Below the pieces are notes generated by a model. That model was not told the DNA's origin. It searched no databases and saw only the letters and a program-made list of their open reading frames with translations. Positions 24,065 through 33,017 of a stretch of 64,000 bases of DNA are shown piece after piece; position 1 is the first letter of the stretch; each line of letters opens with the position of its first letter. The stretch is from RGIG4140 sp045635565 (GTDB taxonomy: Bacteria; Pseudomonadota; Alphaproteobacteria; CAAHEQ01; UBA3637): the NCBI GenBank assembly GCA_045635565.1, contig JAZTVX010000044.1, positions 11,370-75,369 on the forward strand. The letters run 5' to 3'. Made by a program: the position numbers and the translations under genes.

Positions 24065-25873
24065 TTAATTTTCTTCTGATTTTATTTGTAAATCAAGCCA
24101 TTTATTTTCCAATTCTTCCAATTTTTGTTGTTCGCTTTGTAATTGATCTGATAGATGTTTAACCTCATTCGGATTTTGATAGATATCCGGATTGATGAGT
24201 TGTTCTTGCAAAATGATTACTTTTTCACTTTGTTGTTGTATCAGTTGTGGTAATTGATTGAGTAAATGCTGTTCGGTAAATGTTAGCCCTTTTTTAGATG
24301 TTTTTTCAACGGATTTAGAAGGTACTTGTTTATTTGATATATCATTTTTTTTCATTTGAACAGATTGGGCTTTTTTATTCTTTAAGTCCATAAGAAGTTG
24401 TGTGTAGGTGCCAATGTGTTCCGTAATTTTACCTGTGCCGTCAACATATAAAAGCGATGTTGCCACTTTATCCAAGAAATCACGGTCATGACTAACGATT
24501 AAAATCGTTCCTTCATATTCACTTAATACTTCTTGAAGTAAGTCAAGTGTATCCATATCCAAATCATTGGTGGGTTCATCTAATACCAAAAAATTAGATG
24601 GTTTTGCTAATGCAACAGCAAGCATAAGTCTGTTTTTTTCACCACCGGACAATGCACTTACCGGTGTGTTGGCTTGTGACGATGTAAATAAAAAATCTTT
24701 GAGATAAGAAACAACATGTCTGAAATGACCTCTGACGAAAATATGATCCCCTTCCGGACAGAGTGTTTTCCAGAGCGTTTTTGCCGGATCGAGGGATATT
24801 CTGTTTTGGTCAAAATAGGCTTCTTCCAAATTTTTAGCTAAACGAACGGAGCCACTATCCGGTTCAAGACGTTTTGTCAGCAATTTGATAAGGGTGGTTT
24901 TACCACACCCGTTCGGACCAACGATTCCGATTTTATTTCCTCGTAACACACGAATGGAAAAATTATCAATCAAACAACGATTGTTAAAACTTTTAGTAAC
25001 GTGTTTTGCTTCAACAATCATTTTAGATTGTATAAGCCCTTTATCGATGGATAAATGGAGAGAACCAAGTTGTTTGATTTGTTCTTTGCGTTCTAAACGC
25101 AGTTGTTGTAACCGACGCAAACGTCCCATGTTTCTTTTTCGTCGGGCGGTAACACCTTTGTGCAACCATTCCGTTTCTTCAGCGATGCGTTTATTTAAGT
25201 TTTTTTGTTCAATAATTTCTTGTTCAATAATCTGTTCCTGCCATGTTTCAAAATGGCTGTATCCTTTATTGTTGAGATGGGCAATTCCTCTGTCTAACCA
25301 AATTGTTGCATTGGAAGTGCGATTGAGAAATTGTCTGTCATGGCTGATAACAATAACGGCTCCTTTAAAATCCCGAATGATTGTTTCCAGTTTTTCAATG
25401 GTTTCAATATCCAGATGATTTGTTGGTTCGTCAAGTAACAATAAATCCGGCTCACAGACTAATGCACGGGCAAGGGCTGTTTTTTTGCGTTCGCCACCAG
25501 ATGCAGTTGCAGGATTTTGTTCCCCTCTGATATTCAATGTATCAATTAAGATATCGGCTTTGTATGTTTGACTGTGTTCTTTTTCATCTAATCCGGATAA
25601 AATAACGTCTTTGAGTGTATGAAATGCCGAAAAGTCTTCATCTTGAGGCATATAGGCAATTTTGATATTCGGTTGAACAAAACAAGTGCCACTGTCGGCT
25701 TCCGTTATGCCTGCAATGACTTTTAAAAGAGTTGATTTACCCGATCCGTTTCGACCGATTAAACAGATTTTGTCCCCTTTGTTGACATATACGTTTAATC
25801 CACTGAATAACGGATGAACACCAAATGTCAGATGAACGTCTTTTAATGAATAAATCGGAGAAATATCAGCCAT
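24065..25873 (-). CDS. uup: ABC-F ATPase, Uup type
   Basis: A soluble 602-residue protein with two ABC cassettes and no membrane domain. First cassette: Walker A GRNGSGKST, signature SGGERKKTALARAL, Walker B LLLLDEPTNHLD. Second: GPNGCGKTT, LSGGEKNRLMLA, FLVLDEPTNDLD. A linker of charged helix lies between the cassettes, and a C-terminal coiled coil (residues about 535-600, EQQKLEELENKWLDLQ) is the DNA/ribosome-binding tail of Uup. Uup proteins act on ribosomes or branched DNA and affect transposon excision. The gene begins three bases after the pflA stop without a good ribosome site, so its translation is probably coupled to pflA. Confidence 0.9.
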   Translation of the reverse strand: MADISPIYSLKDVHLTFGVHPLFSGLNVYVNKGDKICLIGRNGSGKSTLLKVIAGITEADSGTCFVQPNIKIAYMPQDEDFSAFHTLKDVILSGLDEKEHSQTYKADILIDTLNIRGEQNPATASGGERKKTALARALVCEPDLLLLDEPTNHLDIETIEKLETIIRDFKGAVIVISHDRQFLNRTSNATIWLDRGIAHLNNKGYSHFETWQEQIIEQEIIEQKNLNKRIAEETEWLHKGVTARRKRNMGRLRRLQQLRLERKEQIKQLGSLHLSIDKGLIQSKMIVEAKHVTKSFNNRCLIDNFSIRVLRGNKIGIVGPNGCGKTTLIKLLTKRLEPDSGSVRLAKNLEEAYFDQNRISLDPAKTLWKTLCPEGDHIFVRGHFRHVVSYLKDFLFTSSQANTPVSALSGGEKNRLMLAVALAKPSNFLVLDEPTNDLDMDTLDLLQEVLSEYEGTILIVSHDRDFLDKVATSLLYVDGTGKITEHIGTYTQLLMDLKNKKAQSVQMKKNDISNKQVPSKSVEKTSKKGLTFTEQHLLNQLPQLIQQQSEKVIILQEQLINPDIYQNPNEVKHLSDQLQSEQQKLEELENKWLDLQIKSEEN

Positions 25874-25876
25874 GGC

Positions 25877-26632
25877 TTATTTTGCATACAGCGTTTCAAT
25901 GCCGTTTTGTTCAAGTATTTGAGCCAATTTGTCAATGAGTGTTCGGCTGGGTTCTGGTGTGTTTTCCAATGGATAAGGAATGTTAAGTTGTTTCCATTTA
26001 TAAACGCCACTTTGATGATATGGTAAAATTTCAACCAATTCAACGTTGGGATATTGTTTTACAAAATCAGCGTACATTTGTGCGTAATCTTCCGTGTCAT
26101 TGAAATGAGGAACGACAACCCATCGTATCCATGTCGGTATATGTTCCTTTTTTAAATATTCCAAAAAGTCAAGTGTTCGGTTGTTAGGTAATCCGGTCAG
26201 TTTTTTATGTTCGGCTGATGCTAAATGTTTTACGTCTAACATAACCAAATCGACATGTTCCAACAACTTGACGGTTGTTTCGTCAATATCGGTTGTGCCA
26301 GCCGTGTCAATAGCAATATGAATGCCTTGCTTTTTTAATTCGGTAAATATCGGTAACAGGGCTTTTTTTTGTAATAATGGTTCTCCACCGGAAAATGTGA
26401 CACCACCGTTTGAAAAATGCATAAAGTTTTCGTATTTAAGAATTTCTTTCACCATTTCTTTGGCAGAAATCGTTCTGCCACCATGCACATCCCATGTGTC
26501 CGGATTGTGGCAGTATTGACACCGAAGTGGACATCCTTGTGTAAATACAACAAACCGTATCCCCGGACCATCCACCGTTCCGGCACTTTCAAATGAATGA
26601 ATACGCAATAATGTTGTATTTAAACTTTCCAT
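25877..26632 (-). CDS. pflA: Pyruvate formate-lyase activating enzyme
   Basis: A radical-SAM enzyme that installs the glycyl radical on PflB. The ATG at 26632 follows AGGAG by eight bases; an upstream TTG at 26653 is less suitable. In the 251-residue protein Cys34, Cys38 and Cys41 of GCPLRCQYCH bind the 4Fe-4S cluster, preceded by the family signature GTVDGPGIR. FSGGEPLLQ, DTAGT and the late VELLPYHQ-like EILPYHQSGVYKW follow. Normally pflA sits beside pflB; here pflB is about 33 kb away and uup is the partner. Expected to need anaerobic conditions in the cytoplasm. Confidence 0.95.
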   Translation of the reverse strand: MESLNTTLLRIHSFESAGTVDGPGIRFVVFTQGCPLRCQYCHNPDTWDVHGGRTISAKEMVKEILKYENFMHFSNGGVTFSGGEPLLQKKALLPIFTELKKQGIHIAIDTAGTTDIDETTVKLLEHVDLVMLDVKHLASAEHKKLTGLPNNRTLDFLEYLKKEHIPTWIRWVVVPHFNDTEDYAQMYADFVKQYPNVELVEILPYHQSGVYKWKQLNIPYPLENTPEPSRTLIDKLAQILEQNGIETLYAK

Positions 26633-26737
26633 AAAATAACTCCTGATATACAATTTATAAACATCAATTGATGTATTGGTTTTTACATTTATTTTTGTTT
26701 TTTGTCAAGACGGGTTATCTGTTAATAACAAAAACGT

Positions 26738-27256
26738 CTATTTTGACGATAAGCATGTATTTAAAAATGCACCGATTTGTTCTTCTGTCGTGAATGAAAC
26801 GACACGGCTTGCCATATCATTATAATGTGCTTCCTCTCCTGTATAAAGAGGTTGACAGGTTGTTCGTAATTTAAAAAAGTAATCGCCGACATATGTAACA
26901 TAAACTTGTTCAACATAGGGATGATTATCTGATAATTCCTGAAGCATTTGCTGTTCCGCTTTCGCTTGTTCTTCGGCAATATTTGTTGCTGAAACGGTTT
27001 TTAGTCCCATATTATATACAAAAACAGTTACATGACATGTTTGATTGACATACAATTGACTATAACCGTAGCCGGGATGTTGACTTTCAAAATCGAGTAA
27101 TCCGTCTGCCTGTTTTTGTAAAGCATCTTTGATGTGAATAAACGTAACACGAGGAGGTAGTTCTTTCATGCACTGTTTTAGTTCTTTACTTTCTGCTGGA
27201 CCTATTGTGCCCAAAAATATGAAAATGAGAAAAATTATGAATCCTGTTTTGTGCAT
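26738..27256 (-). CDS. Exported hypothetical protein overlapping uvrA
   Basis: A 172-residue protein with a signal peptide (hydrophobic residues 4-19, cleavage probably at AES near 23). Four cysteines in the mature part (KQCMKELP, NQTCHVTVF, TTCQPLY and TCLSSK) could form two disulfides in the periplasm. The middle has an alternating strand pattern (HVTVFVYNMGLKTV, QVYVTYVGDYFFKL). I recognise no family. The ATG lies inside the uvrA 3' end (22-base overlap) with a GGAAA site, so it is translated from the uvrA message. Confidence 0.6.
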   Translation of the reverse strand: MHKTGFIIFLIFIFLGTIGPAESKELKQCMKELPPRVTFIHIKDALQKQADGLLDFESQHPGYGYSQLYVNQTCHVTVFVYNMGLKTVSATNIAEEQAKAEQQMLQELSDNHPYVEQVYVTYVGDYFFKLRTTCQPLYTGEEAHYNDMASRVVSFTTEEQIGAFLNTCLSSK

Positions 27257-30060
27257 GGTGTTTCCTTTTCAAAAATTGATTTTAAATATTGTCCTGTATA
27301 ACTTTGAGGGACTTGTGCAATTTCTTCGGGTGTGCCTTGAGCAATGATTTGACCGCCGTTATCGCCACCTTCCGGTCCCATATCAATAATATAATCGGAT
27401 GCTTTGATGACATCTAAATTATGTTCAATGACAACAACCGTATTTCCGTTATTGACAAGCGTGTGTAAGATATCCAACAAACGGTGAATATCGGCAAAAT
27501 GCAGTCCTGTGGTCGGTTCATCTAAAATGTAAAGTGTTTTTCCGTACCCTTGACGGGATAATTCTTTTGCTAATTTTATTCGTTGTGCCTCACCTCCGGA
27601 TAAGGTAATAGATGATTGACCTAAACTGATATACCCTAATCCGACTTTTCGGAGTAATTGACATTTTTCATGTATTGATGAAATATGTTTAAAAAATTCA
27701 GAGGCTTCGTCAACAGACATATCTAATACATCAGCAATGGATTTGCCCCGATATAAGATTTCCAGTGTTTCACGATTATAACGTTTTCCGTTACAGACAT
27801 CACATGTCACATAAATATCCGGTAAAAAGTGCATTTCTACCTTAATAACTCCTTCTCCGGCACATTTTTCACATCGACCGCCATTAACATTAAATGAAAA
27901 GCGACCAGGTTTATATCCTCTGATTTGTGATTCAGGTAAGCCGGCATACCAATCACGAATGCTACTCATAATACCGGTATATGTTGCCGGATTTGAACGA
28001 GGTGTTCGGCCGATGGGAGTTTGGTCAATATTGATGACTTTTATTAAATGTCCGCTACCATGAAGTGTTTTAAAAGGAACAAATTGTTCCGAGGCATGAT
28101 TGACGAGGGTATGCAAAGCAGGGAATAATGTTTCCATAATCAATGAAGATTTGCCACTACCACTCACTCCTGTGACGCAAGTTAATGTTCCTAACGGGAT
28201 TTTAATATCGACATTTTTCAGATTGTTAAGGGTTGCTCCTGTCAAATGAAGTTTTTTGCCTGTTCCGATACGTCGGACGGCCGGAATTGGAATTTGACGT
28301 TTGCCTGACAAATACTGACCGGTAATGGATTGATTGTTTTTTATGATTTCTTCCGGTGTGCCGTGAGCAATCACATAACCACCGTTTTGTCCGCCACATG
28401 GTCCGATATCAAAAATATAATCGGCATCACGCATGGCTTCTTCATCGTGTTCAACCACAATGACGGTATTACCTAAATCACGCAAATATTTGAGTGTGTT
28501 TAACAGTTTGCTGTTATCTCGTTGGTGTAATCCGATGGAGGGCTCATCCAAAACATACAATACGCCGGTTAAACCTGAGCCGATTTGGCTGGCTAAACGA
28601 ATGCGTTGGGCTTCCCCACCGGATAGTGAACCACTTTGTCTGTCCAATGTCAAATATTCTAAACCAACATTACATAAAAATTTTAAGCGTTCACAAATCT
28701 CATATATAATACGATCAGAAATAGTTTTTTCCATATCCGTTAAACACGCAGGTAATTCGGAAAACCATTTGAGTGCTTCTTTAATGGATAGATGTGTTAT
28801 ATCAGAAATGTTTTTGTCGGCTATTTTGACACTTAAAGCCTCTTGATTTAAACGCTGCCCGTGACATTTCGGACAAGCGCGTATCAATTGATAGCGTGAT
28901 ATCTCGGTTTGCAACCATTCGGATTCCGTTTCCAAAAAACGTCGTTCCATATTTGGAATAACACCTTCAAATTTATCTTTTCCATATAAAATAGCGTGTT
29001 GCGTTTTCAAATCTAATAGATGCCATGGTTTTTTTACATCAATATGAAGATGTTCATACATAGAACGTTGAATGGAAGAATGCCAACAAAAAATTTCACT
29101 GCTACTATTTTTCCACGGTGCAATGGCACCTTGTTGAATGGATAATCGTTTATCCGGTATAACCAATTGAGGATCAATTTTGAGTTTGTACCCTAAACCA
29201 GTGCAATCGGGACAGGCTCCATGTGCACTATTGAAGGAAAATAAGCGTGGTTCTAAAGCCGGTATGTGAAAACCGCTTATTGGACAGGCATATTTTGATG
29301 ATAATAAATCATTTTTATGTGTTTCCAGATTTTCCAGCAAAACAAGGCCATCCGCTAAATTAAGTGACTTTTCAATTGATTCGGCAATGCGAGCCTGAAT
29401 GTTTGGACGAATAATGACGCGGTCAATGACAAGGGAAACGCTATTTTTTCTGCGTTTATCAATCCGTTTGATACTATCCAATTCGACATATTTGTTATTC
29501 AGTTTAACACGACTGTATCCTTTTTGTATCCAAGAATCAAACAGTTCATGGTACTCCGGAATATTTGTATCCGGTTTATGCATTTCGGCACGAATAATGG
29601 GAGCCATGATAATCAGTTTCGTTCCTTCCGGATAAGACATGACTTTATCAACCATTTGTGCCACGGATAACGCACGAATGGGCTTGTTGGTAACCGGTGA
29701 ATACGGGATACCGATGCGAGCCCATAAGACACGCATATAATCATATAATTCCGTTATAGTTCCAACAGTTGAACGGGGGTTGTTTGATGTTGTTTTTTGT
29801 TCGATAGATATGGCAGGTGATAAACCTTCAATTAAATCAACGTTCGGTTTTTTCATTAAATCCAAAAATTGTCGGGCATAGACAGAAAGACTTTCGACAT
29901 AACGTCGCTGTCCTTCGGCAAAAATAGTATCAAAGGCCAAAGATGACTTGCCCGAACCGGATACTCCTGTAATAACGACTAACTTTTCACGGGGAATATC
30001 GACATCGATGTTTTTAAGATTATGTTCCCGAGCCCCACGAACACGTATAAATTTTTTCAT
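27235..30060 (-). CDS. uvrA: Excinuclease ABC subunit A
   Basis: The DNA-damage sensor of nucleotide excision repair, 941 residues, normal length. It has two ABC ATPase halves: Walker A GVSGSGKSS in both, signatures LSGGEAQRIRLA and LSGGEAQRIKLA, and DEPSIGL / DEPTTGL. The second zinc module CEKC...CDVC is intact. In the first module the second cysteine is replaced (CPISG instead of CPxC) while CPDC is present, a variant I recall as common in Alphaproteobacteria. The gene has its own promoter. No standard alphaproteobacterial LexA box (GTTC-N7-GTTC) is visible in front of it. A small exported protein overlaps its end. Confidence 0.97.
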   Translation of the reverse strand: MKKFIRVRGAREHNLKNIDVDIPREKLVVITGVSGSGKSSLAFDTIFAEGQRRYVESLSVYARQFLDLMKKPNVDLIEGLSPAISIEQKTTSNNPRSTVGTITELYDYMRVLWARIGIPYSPVTNKPIRALSVAQMVDKVMSYPEGTKLIIMAPIIRAEMHKPDTNIPEYHELFDSWIQKGYSRVKLNNKYVELDSIKRIDKRRKNSVSLVIDRVIIRPNIQARIAESIEKSLNLADGLVLLENLETHKNDLLSSKYACPISGFHIPALEPRLFSFNSAHGACPDCTGLGYKLKIDPQLVIPDKRLSIQQGAIAPWKNSSSEIFCWHSSIQRSMYEHLHIDVKKPWHLLDLKTQHAILYGKDKFEGVIPNMERRFLETESEWLQTEISRYQLIRACPKCHGQRLNQEALSVKIADKNISDITHLSIKEALKWFSELPACLTDMEKTISDRIIYEICERLKFLCNVGLEYLTLDRQSGSLSGGEAQRIRLASQIGSGLTGVLYVLDEPSIGLHQRDNSKLLNTLKYLRDLGNTVIVVEHDEEAMRDADYIFDIGPCGGQNGGYVIAHGTPEEIIKNNQSITGQYLSGKRQIPIPAVRRIGTGKKLHLTGATLNNLKNVDIKIPLGTLTCVTGVSGSGKSSLIMETLFPALHTLVNHASEQFVPFKTLHGSGHLIKVINIDQTPIGRTPRSNPATYTGIMSSIRDWYAGLPESQIRGYKPGRFSFNVNGGRCEKCAGEGVIKVEMHFLPDIYVTCDVCNGKRYNRETLEILYRGKSIADVLDMSVDEASEFFKHISSIHEKCQLLRKVGLGYISLGQSSITLSGGEAQRIKLAKELSRQGYGKTLYILDEPTTGLHFADIHRLLDILHTLVNNGNTVVVIEHNLDVIKASDYIIDMGPEGGDNGGQIIAQGTPEEIAQVPQSYTGQYLKSIFEKETPCTKQDS

Positions 30061-30090
30061 TTGTACCTTTCTTCGTTCCTGTTCAGCATT

Positions 30091-30119
30091 ATCTTATCAT
30101 TAACGAAATGAAAAAACAA
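30091..30119 (-). promoter_or_regulatory. Promoter of uvrA
   Basis: Minus strand TTGTTT (30119-30114), 17 bp, TAAGAT (30096-30091), about 24 nt before the ATG. GTTCCTGTTC lies in the leader. Confidence 0.55.
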
Positions 30120-30157
30120 CCCCTTTTTTTTGATGTGTAAGAAGTGTTAAAAAATAA

Positions 30158-30185
30158 TTGACAAAAACTAAAAATGTGATAAAAT
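30158..30185 (+). promoter_or_regulatory. Promoter of the 30.2-kb acetyltransferase gene
   Basis: TTGACA, 16 bp, TAAAAT. The -10 overlaps an in-frame ATG at 30184, which therefore cannot be in the message; the ATG at 30205 with AAAGGA upstream is the start. Confidence 0.75.
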
Positions 30186-30204
30186 GCGTCAAGAAAGGAA
30201 AAAA

Positions 30205-31287
30205 ATGTCTGATTCAAAAATGCCCATTTTATTTGAACCTCTTGATACAACGATTAAACAAGCGTATTATTTGAAAAAGTTATATGATATTTGTCCTGAT
30301 GCAGATATGTTTGATGTATTTGGTCGTGGTCGGGAAATGCATTCCATTGATTATTTATCGCATATTATGGAAATACAATTGCGATATAAGCAAATCGGTT
30401 GTTGTGCTTTTTTTGTTTTTCAAGGAGAACAACCGAGTGGTTTTGTAACCGCTATTCCTGTTCGTGATGAAACACATTTAAAAGAATATGCTTTGCATAT
30501 GGTCTTGTCTGATAAATCTTTGCTTAATGATGTTAATAAGGCCTTTCAGATGAATGTTTCTAAACTGTTATCAGGTAAAATGACACGGACTGAACCTGTT
30601 CATGTTTTTACACCGGCGTGTGGTGAAAGTGTTTTGCCGTTATATCGGTTGCCATTTGATATGCGGGCTACGGCTGGCGATTCGTTTTTGTCGTGTTTGT
30701 CTAAAACATTACCGAATAAAATAGTAGTTGATACGGATGTGATGCTTAATCGATTATCCGTGAATGACAAAACAAGCGAATTGGTTTTTAATCTGTTTGA
30801 ACGTAATCGTTATTTGGCGAATAAATATTTAATCGGTTTATCTTCATCATGTTCCGATGTAGAAAAAACAAAATCGTTTTTAGGTGGAAAAACACAAGTT
30901 CACCAAGGGAGATTGTCTGTTTTTTATGGTTTGTATTATTGTTCGGAATTAGTTGGATTGATTGAGTGGTCGTGTCGGGGGTGTGATGCAACTGTTAATT
31001 TAATGATAGATGAACGATGTACCGGAAAAGGGTATGGTAGCGAGGTATTACGGCTAACTGAACGGGAATTTTTCATGAGAGGTGTGCAAAATATTTTCAT
31101 GGAATGTAATATGCAAAATGATGGGGCTGTTTCTGTTTTGAATCATAATCGATATGTTTTTGAAGATAATGATATGGCGGACGGTTTTTACTATTATCAT
31201 AAAACATTGGAAAATTATAATGCCGGTCGGGTTGTAAATAGTTCTTTGTTGAAAATGTGGCAACGTTGGCAAAATGAAAAAAAATAA
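30205..31287 (+). CDS. GNAT-family N-acetyltransferase, 360 residues
   Basis: The C-terminal half (residues about 205-345) has a GNAT fold: GRLSVFYGLYYCSELVGLIEW for the central strands, then the acetyl-CoA motif DERCTGKGYGSEVLRL (RxxGxG variant) and FMECNMQNDGAVSVLNHNRY, close to the RimJ/RimL group. The N-terminal 200 residues are not recognised; they contain a second strand-helix pattern (FFVFQGEQPSGFVTAIPV) that could be a degenerate GNAT domain, giving a two-domain architecture. Likely cytoplasmic; acetyl acceptor unknown. The gene is alone, between uvrA (divergent) and a second acetyltransferase-like gene with its own promoter. Confidence 0.7.
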   Translation: MSDSKMPILFEPLDTTIKQAYYLKKLYDICPDADMFDVFGRGREMHSIDYLSHIMEIQLRYKQIGCCAFFVFQGEQPSGFVTAIPVRDETHLKEYALHMVLSDKSLLNDVNKAFQMNVSKLLSGKMTRTEPVHVFTPACGESVLPLYRLPFDMRATAGDSFLSCLSKTLPNKIVVDTDVMLNRLSVNDKTSELVFNLFERNRYLANKYLIGLSSSCSDVEKTKSFLGGKTQVHQGRLSVFYGLYYCSELVGLIEWSCRGCDATVNLMIDERCTGKGYGSEVLRLTEREFFMRGVQNIFMECNMQNDGAVSVLNHNRYVFEDNDMADGFYYYHKTLENYNAGRVVNSSLLKMWQRWQNEKK

Positions 31288-31296
31288 GATTTGTGC

Positions 31297-31325
31297 TTGA
31301 CTTGTTATTTAGGGCATGCTATCCT
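31297..31325 (+). promoter_or_regulatory. Promoter far upstream of the 31.6-kb gene
   Basis: TTGACT, 17 bp, TATCCT. Predicted transcription start near 31332, leaving a leader of about 276 nt before the ATG at 31608. Confidence 0.6.
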
Positions 31326-31334
31326 AATAGCATG
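31315..31334. promoter_or_regulatory. Perfect palindrome over the -10 element, possible operator
   Basis: CATGCTAT-N4-ATAGCATG is a perfect 8-bp inverted repeat covering the -10 and the predicted transcription start, a typical place for a repressor site. No regulator gene is adjacent. Confidence 0.45.
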
Positions 31335-31463
31335 TTAAATGAATGGATACAGATTTCAATGTTTTTTAAACCTGCTCAATTGAGTCGGTATTTTTCTGTA
31401 TCTTATACATATTTTTATTATTACTTTAAAGGCTTTTTGGGTTATCGATTTAGCAACTTTTAA
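31332..31463 (+). CDS. Possible leaderless small ORF (43 residues) in the long leader
   Basis: An ATG lies seven bases after the -10, exactly where transcription should begin, and opens a frame of 43 residues ending at TAA 31463. The peptide would be aromatic-rich (YFSVSYTYFYYYF). The same -10-to-ATG distance occurs at the MORN-repeat gene at 1071. It may be a leader peptide or chance. Confidence 0.25.
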   Translation: MLNEWIQISMFFKPAQLSRYFSVSYTYFYYYFKGFLGYRFSNF

Positions 31464-31501
31464 TTTGTTTATCGTTTTAACCTTTTATCCAAATAGCCTT
31501 T
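31428..31501 (+). promoter_or_regulatory. Long-range inverted repeat in the leader of the 31.6-kb gene
   Basis: AAAGGCTTTTTGG (31428-31440) and CCAAATAGCCTTT (31489-31501) pair at 12 of 13 positions around a 48-nt loop. It overlaps the end of the possible leader ORF and would fold in the leader RNA. The rest of the 31464-31607 spacer shows no other gene. Confidence 0.4.
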
Positions 31502-31607
31502 ATATTGAATGATTATTTTAGTTTTATCTTTTATTGTTTTTTTTAGTAACTTCCGAGGAATATTGTTTTCGGTGGGTGTTTTTTGATGTGAAAAAGGAGA
31601 GTGTGTT

Positions 31608-32264
31608 ATGATTCAATTTCAAGATAATTTAATGGATACAAAACGAGGGATTTTGTTATCAACGGATATTATGGATAAAGACGGTGTTATAACAAATTTA
31701 TCCCGTCGGGCTGATTTTATTACAAAAACATTGAATGATAAAAATGCTATTCATTTTCCGATTGACGCACCAGGGACTAAACTTGAAACGCCTTTAATGG
31801 CAATTGCCTGGTTATTTGCGAATAATAAAATGCGTCAAACGGGCGAACGGATAACATATTTTGCTTATGATTCTGACAAAACATGTTTGGGAATTGTGAC
31901 GGCTACTTCGGATGGACAGGGGAATTATTTTATTGCACAAACAGTTGATAAACGACGGTATGATGCACAATGTGCCATGATTGAATTGGTTGAACATATG
32001 TTAATGAAGCAACCGGAAGTTCGTTCTATCAATATTGAAGTTGATTTTTACGCGCTTGATACCATGCGTCACTACAATGTTAGAAAACTGGGTTATAAAG
32101 AGAGCCGTATCGAGCATGAATCGTGTTTGGGTTTGGGTAAAATGAATTTTATTGTTTATACAAAACAAAATCCGATGAATCATCCTGTGCGTGTACAAAG
32201 TGCCTGCTTGCGAACAGCGGCTTCGTTGCGTTCATACAGACAAAATCAACCACAGTATGCCTAA
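31608..32264 (+). CDS. Hypothetical protein, possibly GNAT-like, 218 residues
   Basis: No confident family. The segment GIVTATSDGQGNYFIAQTVDKRRYDAQCAMIELVEHML followed by INIEVDFYALDTMRHYNVRKLGYKE has the strand-helix-strand order and the late asymmetrical 'xNxxxxxxYxxxGF'-like end of acetyltransferases, but the acetyl-CoA loop is not convincing. No signal peptide. A strong AAAGGAGA site precedes the ATG. It overlaps the AlkD-like gene by eight bases (ATGCCTAA), so the two products are translationally coupled and probably functionally linked. Its promoter is 276 nt upstream. Confidence 0.45.
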   Translation: MIQFQDNLMDTKRGILLSTDIMDKDGVITNLSRRADFITKTLNDKNAIHFPIDAPGTKLETPLMAIAWLFANNKMRQTGERITYFAYDSDKTCLGIVTATSDGQGNYFIAQTVDKRRYDAQCAMIELVEHMLMKQPEVRSINIEVDFYALDTMRHYNVRKLGYKESRIEHESCLGLGKMNFIVYTKQNPMNHPVRVQSACLRTAASLRSYRQNQPQYA

Positions 32265-32964
32265 AAAATGTGTTCAGTATGTATTAGATGATATTGCTCG
32301 GTTGTTGACAACATTATCTGATGAAAAATATCGGTTATTTTCGGCTCGTTTGTTACCGGCCGAAACACCATTGGTGGGTGTCAGATTACCGATTTTACGT
32401 CAAATTGCCCGACAAGGTGTTTTAAATGAGGGGATATCTTTTTTAAATCGATTAACGGATAAAACGTTTGAAGAAAAAATGATGTCCGGTTTTGTAATCG
32501 GGTATGCTTCGTTGACGATTACTGAAAAAATACCGTATATTAAAAATCATTTAAAAAAGGTCGATAATTGGTCATTGTGTGATAGTTTTTGTGCTACATT
32601 TTGTTTGTCTGAAATTGAAAAAGAGGAATTGTTTCCTTTTTTGCAAGATTGTTTAACATCCGATTTAGAATACATCGTTCGTTTTGGTATTGTCATGATG
32701 TTGATGTATTATACCAAACAATCAGATATTGATATCTGTTTGAAATTATTTGAAACAGTGAAACATAACGGGTATTATGTTCATATGGCGTTGGCTTGGG
32801 CAATTAGTGCTTATTATGTTCTTTATCCTAATAAAATGAACCTTTTTTTACAAGACAATCAATTGGATAAATTTGTTCAAAACAAAGCCATTCAAAAAAT
32901 ACGAGAATCAAACAATGTACCGTTATCAGATAAAACATTTGTTTTAAAATATAAAAAATGTTGA
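32257..32964 (+). CDS. AlkD-like DNA alkylation repair protein
   Basis: A 235-residue all-helical protein of the DNA_alkylation (HEAT-like repeat) family. The start ATG overlaps the preceding stop codon. Characteristic stretches are GVRLPILRQIARQ, EEKMMSGFVIGYA, VDNWSLCDSFCATF (the conserved NWDLVD-type motif, here with Cys) and HNGYYVHMALAWAISAYYV, followed by QNKAIQKIRES near the C-terminus. Known AlkD enzymes remove bulky or cationic alkylated purines by a non-base-flipping mechanism using Trp and Asp residues, both present in WSLCD. Coupled to the upstream GNAT-like gene. Enzymatic activity is inferred. Confidence 0.8.
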   Translation: MPKKCVQYVLDDIARLLTTLSDEKYRLFSARLLPAETPLVGVRLPILRQIARQGVLNEGISFLNRLTDKTFEEKMMSGFVIGYASLTITEKIPYIKNHLKKVDNWSLCDSFCATFCLSEIEKEELFPFLQDCLTSDLEYIVRFGIVMMLMYYTKQSDIDICLKLFETVKHNGYYVHMALAWAISAYYVLYPNKMNLFLQDNQLDKFVQNKAIQKIRESNNVPLSDKTFVLKYKKC

Positions 32965-32982
32965 TAAAGACGTGTAAAGCAC

Positions 32983-33011
32983 TTGACATTTTTATCAAAT
33001 TTTGATATACA
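32983..33011 (+). promoter_or_regulatory. Promoter of rpsD
   Basis: TTGACA, 17 bp, TATACA. Predicted start near 33018, leaving a leader of about 98 nt. Confidence 0.75.
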
Positions 33012-33017
33012 GGAACT

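Noticed and set aside
30072..30082. GTTC-N2-GTTC in the uvrA leader as LexA box
   Set aside because: The alphaproteobacterial SOS box needs seven bases between the GTTC halves; here there are two.
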